Positions 34,595 to 43,025 of a stretch of DNA of 43,025 nucleotides are shown piece by piece. The number at the start of each line of letters is the position of its first letter. Position 1 is the first letter of the stretch. Below the pieces are notes generated by a model. It ran no database searches. It was not told the DNA's origin and saw nothing but the letters and a program-made list of their open reading frames with translations. Source of the DNA: Tepidimonas thermarum (GTDB lineage: Bacteria > Pseudomonadota > Gammaproteobacteria > Burkholderiales > Burkholderiaceae_C); NCBI RefSeq assembly GCF_007556705.1, contig NZ_VJOL01000020.1:1-43025 (forward strand), written 5' to 3'. Made by a program: the position numbers and the translations under genes.

Positions 34595-36654
34595 CGTTCG
34601 AACTCCACGATCGGCTGGTCCACCACCAGCGATTCGCCTTTTTGGGCCAGCACCTTGGCCACCACGCCATCGGCGGCGGCAAACAGCACGTTTTCCATCT
34701 TCATGGCTTCGATGACGGCCACGCGCTCGCCCGCCTGCACGCGCTGGCCGGGCTGGACGGCCACGTCCACCAGCAGCCCCGGCATGGGCGACAGCACGTA
34801 GCGGCTCATGTCCGGCGGCGCCTTGTAGGGCATCAGGCGGTAGAGCTCGGCCATGCGCGGCGAGACGACCAGGCACTCCATCCGGGTGCCGTTGTGCTGC
34901 ACCACCAGGGCCAGCGGATTTTTGCTCGTGCCGCGTTCCACCTGCGCGGTAAAGGGCGTGCCGTTGACTTCGCCCGTGATGACGATGTCGTTGAGGCGCG
35001 AGGTGGAGGTGATTTTGTAGCGCCGCGCCGCGTCGCCCTGCCCCACCAGCACGCTGGCGTAGCCGGTCTCGCCGACGAATTCGTCCACGTGCACCGGGAT
35101 GTAGCCGTGGTGCCCGTTGGCCGCCAGACGTATGACGGTGTAGTCCTTGCCAACCTTGACCCCGTAGCCCGGCAGTTGGCCGCTGATGGAGGCGGCGCGC
35201 TCGCGCGATTTGCGCCGCACGAAGGCCGCCAGCGCCACGAGGAAGTGCTCGTCGGCGTGTGGCACGTCTTCGGCGCGAAAGCCGCTGCCGTAGTGCTGCG
35301 CGATGAAGCCGGTGTTGAAACGCCCGGCGACGAAATCGGGGTGCGCCAGCAGCGCGGCCTGAAACGGGATGTTGCTGTTGATGCCACGGATGACGAAGCC
35401 GTTGAGCGCCTCACGCATCTTGGCAATCGCATCCATGCGATCCTTGCCGTGCACGATGAGCTTGGCGATCATCGAGTCGTAGTACATCGGGATTTCGCCG
35501 CCCTCGAACACGCCCGTGTCCACGCGCACGCCGTAGCGGTGCGCGGTGTCGGCCTGCCACATGGTTTCGGTCGGCGGCTTGAAGTGCACCAATCGGCCCG
35601 TGGAGGGCAAAAAGTTGCGAAACGGGTCCTCGGCGTTGATGCGGCACTCGATCGCCCAGCCCTCGCGCTTGACATCGGCCTGCGTCAGCGGCAGCGGCTC
35701 ACCGGCGGCGATGCGGATCATCAGCTCCACCAGGTCCAACCCGGTGATGCACTCGGTCACCGGGTGCTCCACCTGCAAGCGGGTGTTCATTTCCAGGAAG
35801 TAAAAGCTCTGGTCCTTGCCGACCACGAACTCCACCGTGCCCGCGCTTTGGTACTGCACCGCTTTGGCCAGCGCGACGGCCTGCTCGCCCATGGCGCGGC
35901 GCGTGGCGTCGCTGATGAACGGGCTGGGGGCCTCCTCGATCACCTTTTGGTGGCGGCGCTGGATCGAGCACTCGCGCTCGTTGAGGTAGATGACGTTGCC
36001 GTGGGCGTCGCCCAACACCTGGATTTCGATGTGGCGCGGCTCCTCGACGAACTTCTCGATGAACACACGATCGTCGCCAAAGCTGTTGCGCGCCTCGTTG
36101 CGGCAGGAGGTAAAGCCCTCCAGCGCCTCCTTGTCGTTGTAGGCCACGCGCAGGCCCTTGCCACCGCCGCCGGCGCTGGCTTTGATCATCACGGGATAGC
36201 CGATGCCGCGCGCAATCTCCACCGCCTGCTCGGCCGACTCGATGGGGTCGTTCCAGCCCGGGATGGTGTTGACGCCGGCCTCCTGGGCGAGCTTTTTGGA
36301 GGCGATTTTGTCGCCCATGGCCGCGATGCTGTGGTGCTTGGGGCCGATGAACACCAGCCCCTCCTCCTCGACGCGGCGGGCGAAATCCTCGTTTTCCGAC
36401 AAAAAGCCGTAGCCGGGGTGGATGGCCTGCGCGCCGGTTTGCTTGGCCGCGGCAATGATCTTGTCGGCCACCAGGTAGCTCTCGCGGCTGGGCGCCGGGC
36501 CGATGCACACCGCCTCGTCGGCCAGGCGCACGTGACGGGCCTCGCGGTCGGCCTCGGAATACACCGCCACGGTGGCGATGCCCATTTTGCGTGCGGTGGC
36601 GATGACGCGGCAAGCGATTTCGCCGCGGTTGGCAATCAGGATCTTGTTGAACAT
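34591..36654 (-). CDS. pccA: Propionyl-CoA carboxylase alpha subunit (biotin carboxylase/carrier)
   Basis: A 687-residue fusion of biotin carboxylase (starting [16 protein letters not shown], with [11 protein letters not shown] and [14 protein letters not shown]), the BT linker domain, and a C-terminal biotinyl domain. Biotin is attached to the Lys in [11 protein letters not shown] near residue 653. It carboxylates biotin with ATP and bicarbonate and works with PccB to make (S)-methylmalonyl-CoA. The ATG at 36654 fits the family N-terminus; the open frame to 36705 is not used. It lies 20 bases after pccB and overlaps the epimerase gene. Methylcrotonyl-CoA carboxylase is excluded mainly by the presence of mutase and MeaB genes in the operon. 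Confidence 0.92.
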   Translation of the reverse strand: MFNKILIANRGEIACRVIATARKMGIATVAVYSEADREARHVRLADEAVCIGPAPSRESYLVADKIIAAAKQTGAQAIHPGYGFLSENEDFARRVEEEGLVFIGPKHHSIAAMGDKIASKKLAQEAGVNTIPGWNDPIESAEQAVEIARGIGYPVMIKASAGGGGKGLRVAYNDKEALEGFTSCRNEARNSFGDDRVFIEKFVEEPRHIEIQVLGDAHGNVIYLNERECSIQRRHQKVIEEAPSPFISDATRRAMGEQAVALAKAVQYQSAGTVEFVVGKDQSFYFLEMNTRLQVEHPVTECITGLDLVELMIRIAAGEPLPLTQADVKREGWAIECRINAEDPFRNFLPSTGRLVHFKPPTETMWQADTAHRYGVRVDTGVFEGGEIPMYYDSMIAKLIVHGKDRMDAIAKMREALNGFVIRGINSNIPFQAALLAHPDFVAGRFNTGFIAQHYGSGFRAEDVPHADEHFLVALAAFVRRKSRERAASISGQLPGYGVKVGKDYTVIRLAANGHHGYIPVHVDEFVGETGYASVLVGQGDAARRYKITSTSRLNDIVITGEVNGTPFTAQVERGTSKNPLALVVQHNGTRMECLVVSPRMAELYRLMPYKAPPDMSRYVLSPMPGLLVDVAVQPGQRVQAGERVAVIEAMKMENVLFAAADGVVAKVLAQKGESLVVDQPIVEFER

Positions 36655-36674
36655 GGTGCGTGTCCCCCTCGGCG

Positions 36675-38207
<1,533 letters not shown>

Positions 38208-38209
38208 GG

Positions 38210-39286
38210 TCACAGGCTCCGATCGTTCAGACAGAGGGGTTCAGGGACGTCGCCGCCTGCCGGCGGCGGCGCGGAAAGAAACGCACCGAGCAGTTCACGC
38301 GCGGCGGCCGAGGCCACGACCTGGCCCGCCAATACCGCGTCCAGCAGGGCGGGCAGGCGCTGCCGAACCGCCGGGTGCTGGGCAAAGGCCTCGCGCAGGC
38401 CGCTGTCGATGCGATCCCACATCCAGGCGCGCGCCTGGCGCTGGCGTCGGGCGGCCAAGCGCCCGTTGGCCGTTTGCAGGCGCCGGTAGTCGCTGACCGC
38501 CTGCCAGAAGGCATCCACCCCGCGGCCCTGCAGCGCGCTGAGCTGGATCACGCGCGGATGCCACAACGTGTCGTCGTGGTGGGCGGTGTCAGGGCGGCCA
38601 TGCAGGCCCAGCAGGCGCAGCGCCGAGGTGATTTGCGCCTGCGCGCGCGTGGCGGCGTCCGGGTCGAGGTCGGCCTTGTTGATGACGACCAGGTCCGCCA
38701 GCTCCATGATGCCCTTTTTGATGGCCTGCAAGTCATCGCCGGCATTGGGCAGCTGCAGCACGCAAAACATATCGGTCATGTCGGCCACCGCGGTTTCGCT
38801 TTGGCCAACGCCGACGGTCTCGACGATGACGATGTCGTAGCCGGCGGCCTCGCACACCAACATGGCCTCGCGCGTCTTGGCCGCGACCCCGCCGAGGTTG
38901 CCGCTGCTTGGACTTGGGCGGATGTAGGCACGCTCGTGCACGGACAGCTTTTCCATGCGCGTCTTGTCGCCCAGGATCGAGCCGCCCGAGACGCTGCTGC
39001 TGGGATCGACCGCCAGCACGGCCACGCGGTGCCCCTGGCCGATCAGGTACAAGCCCAGCGCCTCGATGAAGGTGCTCTTGCCCACCCCGGGCACGCCGCT
39101 GATGCCCAGGCGAAACGCCTGCCCGGTGTGCGGCAACAGGGCGTTGAGCAGCGCATCCGCATCGCGCCGATGGTCGGGCCGGGTGGACTCGAGCAGCGTG
39201 ATGGCCTTGGCCATCGCCCGCCGCTGTTGGGGGGGCGTGCCGTGCAGCACGTCGGCCAGGAGGCGGGAGGCTTGCAGCGCGCTCAT
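38210..39286 (-). CDS. meaB: Methylmalonyl-CoA mutase-associated GTPase MeaB
   Basis: A 358-residue G3E-type GTPase, the chaperone that loads adenosylcobalamin onto the mutase and protects it. The P-loop is [18 protein letters not shown]. The switch region [19 protein letters not shown], the Walker [10 protein letters not shown], and base recognition NKAD are intact. It is in the right operon, but its ATG overlaps the stop of a truncated VapC-like gene (ATGA). The family is also called ArgK. Length fits MeaB (about 330). Confidence 0.94.
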   Translation of the reverse strand: MSALQASRLLADVLHGTPPQQRRAMAKAITLLESTRPDHRRDADALLNALLPHTGQAFRLGISGVPGVGKSTFIEALGLYLIGQGHRVAVLAVDPSSSVSGGSILGDKTRMEKLSVHERAYIRPSPSSGNLGGVAAKTREAMLVCEAAGYDIVIVETVGVGQSETAVADMTDMFCVLQLPNAGDDLQAIKKGIMELADLVVINKADLDPDAATRAQAQITSALRLLGLHGRPDTAHHDDTLWHPRVIQLSALQGRGVDAFWQAVSDYRRLQTANGRLAARRQRQARAWMWDRIDSGLREAFAQHPAVRQRLPALLDAVLAGQVVASAAARELLGAFLSAPPPAGGDVPEPLCLNDRSL

Positions 39287-39477
39287 GCCGCCCAGTTCTC
39301 CAGCTTCAGGCCGTCGATGCGCTCGAACTCCCGGGTGTTGTGGGTGACCAGCACCGCATCCAAAGCCAGTGCCGAGATGGCCAACTCATGGGGCTCAACG
39401 GCGCGAAACCTGGCCGTGACCGCGGGGTAGCGCCTCGAAATGAAGTAGGCGCAGATGTTGGTGTCCAGGAAATACAT
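39283..39477 (-). pseudogene. vapC: VapC-like PIN toxin with in-frame internal deletion
   Basis: A 64-residue frame. Residues 1-36 (MYFLDTNICAYFISRRYPAV to ELAISAL) match the N-terminus of VapC PIN-domain toxins. They are joined directly to a normal C-terminus (LALDAVLVTHNTREFERIDG, then LKLENWAA). Complete proteins have about 130 residues, so about 65 central residues are lost. These normally include the conserved Glu after helix 2 and the Asp of the GxxDLLIAAHAL motif, so the magnesium-dependent RNase site must be incomplete. The first Asp (LDTN) remains. The frame is open and its TGA overlaps the meaB ATG. It follows a 30-codon frame by 5 bases, the spacing of an antitoxin-toxin operon. 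Confidence 0.8.
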
Positions 39478-39482
39478 GCCTA

Positions 39483-39575
39483 TCAGTCCAGGCGCACCGG
39501 ATCACCCAGGCCTGCGCGGTCGCGCTCGATGTGCTCGGGCATGCCCTCAAAACCGTCGAGCACCCTTTCCATCAT
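39483..39575 (-). CDS. Short ORF, possible antitoxin remnant
   Basis: A 30-codon frame starting ATGATG (MMERVLDGFEGMPEHIERDR) ending PVRLD. I do not recognise it firmly. It sits where a VapB antitoxin gene should be, 5 bases before the VapC remnant, and looks like the acidic C-terminal, toxin-binding part of an antitoxin with the DNA-binding N-terminus gone. An AAAGGGCGAG sequence lies just upstream and could serve as a ribosome site. The frame is open further upstream to a TGA near 39603, without an ATG. Confidence 0.4.
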   Translation of the reverse strand: MMERVLDGFEGMPEHIERDRAGLGDPVRLD

Positions 39576-39584
39576 GGCTCGCCC

Positions 39585-39609
39585 TTTTTGATTGAGTACA
39601 TATCAAAAA
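39585..39609. promoter_or_regulatory. 8-bp inverted repeat TTTTTGAT-N9-ATCAAAAA
   Basis: Perfect 8-base arms (39585-39592 and 39602-39609) lie 9 bases upstream of the short ORF and 19 bases after the mutase stop, in an AT-rich island unlike its surroundings. It may be the old toxin-antitoxin operator, or a weak hairpin that attenuates transcription from the mutase gene into meaB. Confidence 0.6.
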
Positions 39610-39628
39610 TGTATACCCAATCCACCCA

Positions 39629-41800
39629 TCACGCCGCACCCGCTGAGGCCACGGCCTTTTTGATGTGCTCCAGCACATCTTTGGCGCTGGCCGGGATGGG
39701 GGTGCCGGGCCCGTAGATGCCCTTGACGCCGGTTTGGTACAGAAATTCGTAATCCTGGCGCGGAATGACGCCACCGACGAAGACGATGATGTCATCCGCC
39801 CCCTGCTTGCGCAGTTCCTCGATGATGGCGGGCACCAGGGTTTTGTGCCCGGCGGCAAGCGTGCTGATGCCCACGGCGTGGACGTCGTTTTCGATCGCCT
39901 GGCGCGCACACTCCTCCGGGGTCTGGAACAGCGGGCCCATGTCCACGTCGAAGCCCAGGTCGGCGTAGGCCGTGGCCACCACTTTGGCGCCGCGGTCGTG
40001 CCCGTCCTGGCCCAGCTTGGCGATCATCACGCGCGGGCGCCGGCCGTGCTGTTCGGCAAAGGCGGCGATCTCCTGCTGGAGCTTGGCCCACCCTTCGGCG
40101 GAATCGTAGGCAGCGGCGTACACCCCGGTCACCTTTTGCGTATCGGCGCGGTGGCGCCCAAACACCTTTTCGAGTGCGTCCGACACCTCGCCCACCGTGG
40201 CGCGCAGCCGCATGGCTTCGATCGACAGGGCCAGCAAATTGCCCTGCCCGGACGCAGCGCAGGCGGTCAGCGCATCGAGCGCGCGCTGCACGGCCGCTTG
40301 ATCGCGCGTGGCACGAATGCGCTGCAGGCGCGCGATCTGCGCTTCGCGCACTTTGAGGTTGTCCACCTCCAGGATTTCGACCGGGTCTTCCTTGTCGAGC
40401 CGGTATTTGTTGACCCCGACGATGACGTCCTTACCCGAGTCGATGCGCGCCTGCTTTTCGGCGGCGCTGGCTTCGATTTTGAGCTTGGCCCAACCGCTGG
40501 ACACCGCCTGCGTCATGCCGCCCATGGCGTCCACCTCTTCGATGATGGCCCAAGCTTTGTCCGCCATCTCCTGCGTGAGCTTTTCCATCATGTAGGAGCC
40601 CGCCCAGGGGTCGATGACGCGGGTGATGTGCGTCTCCTCCTGCAAAATCAACTGTGTGTTGCGCGCAATGCGCGCGGAAAACTCGGTCGGCAGCGCAATC
40701 GCCTCGTCGAACGAATTGGTGTGCAGGGACTGCGTGCCGCCAAACACCGCGGCCATGGCCTCGATGGTGGTGCGCACGATGTTGTTGTAGGGGTCTTGCT
40801 CGGTCAGGGACCAGCCGCTGGTCTGGCAGTGGGTGCGCAGCATCAGGCTCTTGGGGTTCTTGGCGCCAAAGCCCTTCATGATGCGGCACCACAGCAGCCG
40901 CGCCGCACGCATCTTGGCGATCTCCAGGTAAAAGTTCATCCCGATCGCCCAGAAGAAACTCAGGCGCCCGGCGAACTCGTCCACATCCAGCCCCTTGGCC
41001 AGCGCCGTCTTGACGTACTCCTTGCCGTCGGCCAGCGTGAAGGCCAGCTCCAGCGCCTGGTTGGCGCCGGCCTCCTGCATGTGGTAGCCGGAGATCGAGA
41101 TCGAGTTGAACTTGGGCATGTGCCGGCTCGTGTACTCGATGATGTCGCCGATGATGCGCATCGAGGGCTCGGGCGGGTAGATGTAGGTGTTGCGGACCAT
41201 GAACTCCTTGAGGATGTCGTTCTGGATGGTCCCCGAGAGCTGCTCCTGGCGCACGCCCTGCTCTTCCGCCGCCACCACATAGCCGGCCAGCACCGGCAAC
41301 ACGGCGCCATTCATCGTCATCGAGACGCTGACCTTGTCCAGCGGAATGCCCTCAAAGAGGATCTTCATGTCCTCCACGCTGTCGATGGCCACGCCGGCCT
41401 TGCCCACGTCGCCGACCACGCGCGGGTTGTCGCTGTCATAGCCGCGGTGCGTGGCCAGGTCGAAGGCCACGCTCACCCCTTGGGCACCGGCCGCGAGCGC
41501 CTTGCGGTAGAAGGCGTTGGACTCCTCGGCCGTGGAAAAACCCGCGTACTGGCGGATGGTCCAGGGCCGCACCGTGTACATCGTGGCCTGCGGGCCGCGG
41601 ATGAACGGCTCGAACCCTGGCAAGGTGTTGGTGTAGGGCAAGCCCTGCAGATCTTCGGCGGTGTAGAGCGGCTTGACCGCAATGCCTTCGGGCGTATGCC
41701 AGATCAGCGCATCGACGTCGCCCCCAGGCGCGGATTTGGCGGCCGCTTTGCGCCAGTCATCCAGGGTCGCGGGCTTGAACTCGGGGCTGTTGGTGGTCAT
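39629..41800 (-). CDS. scpA: Methylmalonyl-CoA mutase (adenosylcobalamin-dependent)
   Basis: A 723-residue single-chain mutase (E. coli ScpA is 714). The N-terminal TIM-barrel substrate domain begins [22 protein letters not shown] and contains [19 protein letters not shown] and [19 protein letters not shown]. The C-terminal B12 domain has the base-off [11 protein letters not shown] with lower-ligand His, followed by the [12 protein letters not shown] loop. It converts (R)-methylmalonyl-CoA to succinyl-CoA. It is the first gene of the operon mutase-[vapBC remnant]-meaB-pccB-pccA-epimerase. A GAGAGAG sequence precedes the ATG at 41800. There is no separate beta chain, in contrast to the MutA/MutB systems of actinobacteria. 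Confidence 0.96.
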   Translation of the reverse strand: MTTNSPEFKPATLDDWRKAAAKSAPGGDVDALIWHTPEGIAVKPLYTAEDLQGLPYTNTLPGFEPFIRGPQATMYTVRPWTIRQYAGFSTAEESNAFYRKALAAGAQGVSVAFDLATHRGYDSDNPRVVGDVGKAGVAIDSVEDMKILFEGIPLDKVSVSMTMNGAVLPVLAGYVVAAEEQGVRQEQLSGTIQNDILKEFMVRNTYIYPPEPSMRIIGDIIEYTSRHMPKFNSISISGYHMQEAGANQALELAFTLADGKEYVKTALAKGLDVDEFAGRLSFFWAIGMNFYLEIAKMRAARLLWCRIMKGFGAKNPKSLMLRTHCQTSGWSLTEQDPYNNIVRTTIEAMAAVFGGTQSLHTNSFDEAIALPTEFSARIARNTQLILQEETHITRVIDPWAGSYMMEKLTQEMADKAWAIIEEVDAMGGMTQAVSSGWAKLKIEASAAEKQARIDSGKDVIVGVNKYRLDKEDPVEILEVDNLKVREAQIARLQRIRATRDQAAVQRALDALTACAASGQGNLLALSIEAMRLRATVGEVSDALEKVFGRHRADTQKVTGVYAAAYDSAEGWAKLQQEIAAFAEQHGRRPRVMIAKLGQDGHDRGAKVVATAYADLGFDVDMGPLFQTPEECARQAIENDVHAVGISTLAAGHKTLVPAIIEELRKQGADDIIVFVGGVIPRQDYEFLYQTGVKGIYGPGTPIPASAKDVLEHIKKAVASAGAA

Positions 41801-41829
41801 GACGCGCTCTCTCCAGACATCGGTTTCCA

Positions 41830-41851
41830 GTATACATCATTCATAATTATG
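41830..41851. promoter_or_regulatory. Operator-like palindromes in the mutase promoter
   Basis: CATAATTATG (41842-41851) is a perfect 10-base palindrome within a longer imperfect ATTC...GAAT dyad. GTATAC (41830-41835) overlaps TATACT on the minus strand (41834-41829), a good -10 box about 30 bases before the mutase ATG. A regulator bound here would cover the promoter. No regulator gene lies alongside. Confidence 0.5.
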
Positions 41852-41861
41852 GAATCGCCGA

Positions 41862-41889
41862 GGTGACGCCGCGATGCAGCGGCGTCACC
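41862..41889. terminator. 11-bp hairpin downstream of the CDF exporter gene
   Basis: GGTGACGCCGC (41862-41872), loop of six bases, GCGGCGTCACC (41879-41889): perfect 11-base-pair stem starting 8 bases past the CDF stop. It is placed to end that transcript, but no U tract follows, so termination may be weak or Rho-assisted. Confidence 0.6.
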
Positions 41890-41897
41890 GGCCCGCG

Positions 41898-42821
41898 TCA
41901 GTGCGGCGCATCGCAGGCGGGGCCAAACGGGGCGCGCATGACCTGCAGCGTCACGTGCGTGATCTCGAAGTGCTCGTGCAGCGCATCGGTCGCGTGCTGC
42001 AAAAAGGCGTCGTCGCCGCCACCGTCGGGCATCACGAGGTGCGCGCTCAAGGCCACGCGCCCGGTGCCGGGCGCCCAGATGTGCAGGTCGCGCACCTCCG
42101 CCACACCCGGCAAATCCGCCAGCAGCGCGCGCACGGCCGCCGGGTCCACGCTTGCCGGCACACCGTCGAACAGCAGGTGCAGCGACTGCCGAAACAGCCC
42201 CCAGGTGCCCACCAGAATGACCGCAGCGATCACAAGGCTCACCACCGGGTCGAGCCAGCGCCAGCCCATCCAGAGCGTGAGCGCGCCCGCGACGACCACG
42301 CCGAGCGACACCAGCGCATCGGCCGCCATGTGCAAAAACGCGCCGCGGATGTTGAGATCCGATGCGCCGCCGCGCATGAACAGCAAGGCGGTGGCCGTGT
42401 TGATGACGATGCCCACCCCGGCCACCGCCATGATGGTCACGCCCTGCGCTTGCGCCACGCCCTCACCGGCCAGCAGCCGGCCGGTGGCCTCCCACGCCAG
42501 GCCGCCGATGGCCGCAAGCAGCAACACCGCGTTGGCAAAGGCCGCCAGCACCGAGGCCCGCTGCCACCCCCAGGTGTGGCGCGCATTGGGCTTGAGGCGC
42601 GCGGCAAACGCGCCCGCCCAGGCCAGCACCAGGCCGGCGACATCGCTGAGGTTGTGCCCGGCGTCGGCCAGCAGCGCCAGTGAATCGACCTTCCAGCCGT
42701 AAAACGCCTCGATCAGCACGAAGCCGATGTTGAGACCGATGCCGATGGCAAACGCCCGGTCGAAATGGGCTGGTGCGTGGCTGTGGGCGTGGGCGTGAGC
42801 ATGGGTGTGGACTTCGGACAT
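41898..42821 (-). CDS. Cation diffusion facilitator metal exporter
   Basis: A 307-residue CDF-family transporter for Zn, Co or similar divalent cations. A His-rich N-terminus (VHTHAHAHAHSHAPAHF) can bind metal. Six membrane segments follow; the transport site is formed by DAGHNLSD in the second and HMAADALVS in the fifth (HxxxD and DxxxD type). The C-terminal cytosolic domain (VPASVDPAAVRALLADLPGVAEVRDLHIWAPG) carries the dimerisation fold. It exports metal against the proton gradient across the inner membrane. ATG 42821 is preferred; ATG 42848 gives nine extra residues (MSLPFLTRS). The layout resembles DmeF/CzcD. It is upstream of the mutase but separated by a hairpin and promoter, so it is a separate unit. 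Confidence 0.88.
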   Translation of the reverse strand: MSEVHTHAHAHAHSHAPAHFDRAFAIGIGLNIGFVLIEAFYGWKVDSLALLADAGHNLSDVAGLVLAWAGAFAARLKPNARHTWGWQRASVLAAFANAVLLLAAIGGLAWEATGRLLAGEGVAQAQGVTIMAVAGVGIVINTATALLFMRGGASDLNIRGAFLHMAADALVSLGVVVAGALTLWMGWRWLDPVVSLVIAAVILVGTWGLFRQSLHLLFDGVPASVDPAAVRALLADLPGVAEVRDLHIWAPGTGRVALSAHLVMPDGGGDDAFLQHATDALHEHFEITHVTLQVMRAPFGPACDAPH

Positions 42822-42899
42822 GGAACGGGTCAGGAAGGGCAGGCTCATTCCGCGCGGCGCAGAACGCCGTGCAGATCGGTGCCGGGGGCCACCGTGTTG

Positions 42900-43025
42900 A
42901 TTGTGCAACCTCTTTTCTGTAAATTTCCGGTTGGGTGGTCATGACAACCGGGTTACAGGTTGAAGTTGAGATAGACCTTGCCGGTCAGCCACTCGTCGTC
43001 GAGTTCGGCGAGCATTGCGGAAACC
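42900..43025 (-). mobile_element. End of a probable IS256-family insertion sequence
   Basis: The AT-rich stretch GATTGTGCAACCTCTTTTCT then GTAAATTTCCGG (about 42899-42930) resembles terminal repeats of IS256-type elements. It precedes the stop of a transposase-like frame that runs off the right edge. The element extends beyond the window, so the other end and the target duplication cannot be seen; the exact left boundary is approximate. Confidence 0.5.
42953..43025 (-). CDS. C-terminus of a probable IS256-family transposase, partial
   Basis: Only the last 24 codons are inside the window, ending SAMLAELDDEWLTGKVYLNF then NL and TAA. The pattern hydrophobic-acidic-DDEW-xTGK-YL is like the end of mutator/IS256-type DDE transposases. 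The catalytic residues lie outside the window. The gene reads leftward toward the inferred IS end. Confidence 0.5.
   Translation of the reverse strand, partial: VSAMLAELDDEWLTGKVYLNFNL

Noticed and set aside
39574-39600. Nine-codon frame ATG TAC TCA ... ending in TGA overlapping the ATGATG
   Set aside because: Too short and with no ribosome site to call as a leader peptide, although its stop overlaps the next start.

Overview
The window is GC-rich chromosomal DNA from a betaproteobacterium, most likely Burkholderiales/Comamonadaceae-like. Indicators are an intracellular PHB depolymerase of the Ralstonia PhaZ1 type, a SoxY start, the sucA-sucB-lpd-zapE order, an iscRSUA-hscBA-fdx cluster without iscX, and a methylmalonyl-CoA pathway operon. 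A genus such as Tepidimonas would fit, but the sequence alone does not prove it. Genes are packed tightly; no gap between genes exceeds about 215 bases. Most of the content is core metabolism. I found no CRISPR array, prophage or obvious new defence island.

Layout. 1-5.9 kb: the 5' end of soxY running off the left edge, an isochorismatase-fold hydrolase, a secreted NlpC/P60 lipoprotein, a YdcH-like small protein, an Arg/Lys/Orn decarboxylase, an NfeD/SPFH membrane pair and tRNA-Ser(GGA). 6-17.4 kb (minus strand): an AidB-like acyl-CoA dehydrogenase coupled by ATGA to a PAS-PAS-GGDEF-EAL protein, then the 2-oxoglutarate dehydrogenase operon sucA-sucB-lpdA-zapE, and an ArsR-type regulator. 17.4-25.8 kb (minus): propionyl-CoA synthetase prpE, then the isc operon iscR-iscS-iscU-iscA-hscB-hscA-fdx. 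The isc genes run on into dnaQ, tRNA-Val(CAC) and a clear intrinsic terminator. 25.8-30.6 kb (minus): a NarX/NarL-type two-component pair and uvrB. 30.7-34.1 kb (plus): an aromatic/aspartate aminotransferase, then phaZ overlapping an orphan rnfB-like gene. 34.1-42.8 kb (minus): methylmalonyl-CoA mutase, a decayed VapBC-like cassette, meaB, pccB, pccA and an epimerase-like gene, with a CDF metal exporter upstream. The right edge carries the end of a probable IS256-family insertion sequence.

How the genes fit together. PrpE (propionate to propionyl-CoA), PccAB (to methylmalonyl-CoA), the epimerase, MeaB and the B12-dependent mutase together form a route from propionate to succinyl-CoA. The 2-oxoglutarate dehydrogenase complex also makes succinyl-CoA. 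PhaZ releases stored 3-hydroxybutyrate, and the AidB-like dehydrogenase may act on acyl-CoAs or in alkylation defence. The isc cluster supplies Fe-S clusters, for example to the RnfB-like protein.

The most unusual points are: a toxin-antitoxin remnant with an in-frame internal deletion that now links the mutase and meaB genes; two odd ATGA couplings (GGDEF-EAL/AidB-like and PhaZ/RnfB); a dnaQ-tRNA tail on the isc operon; and several dyad-symmetric sites at promoters (soxY, iscR, mutase, the vapBC remnant).
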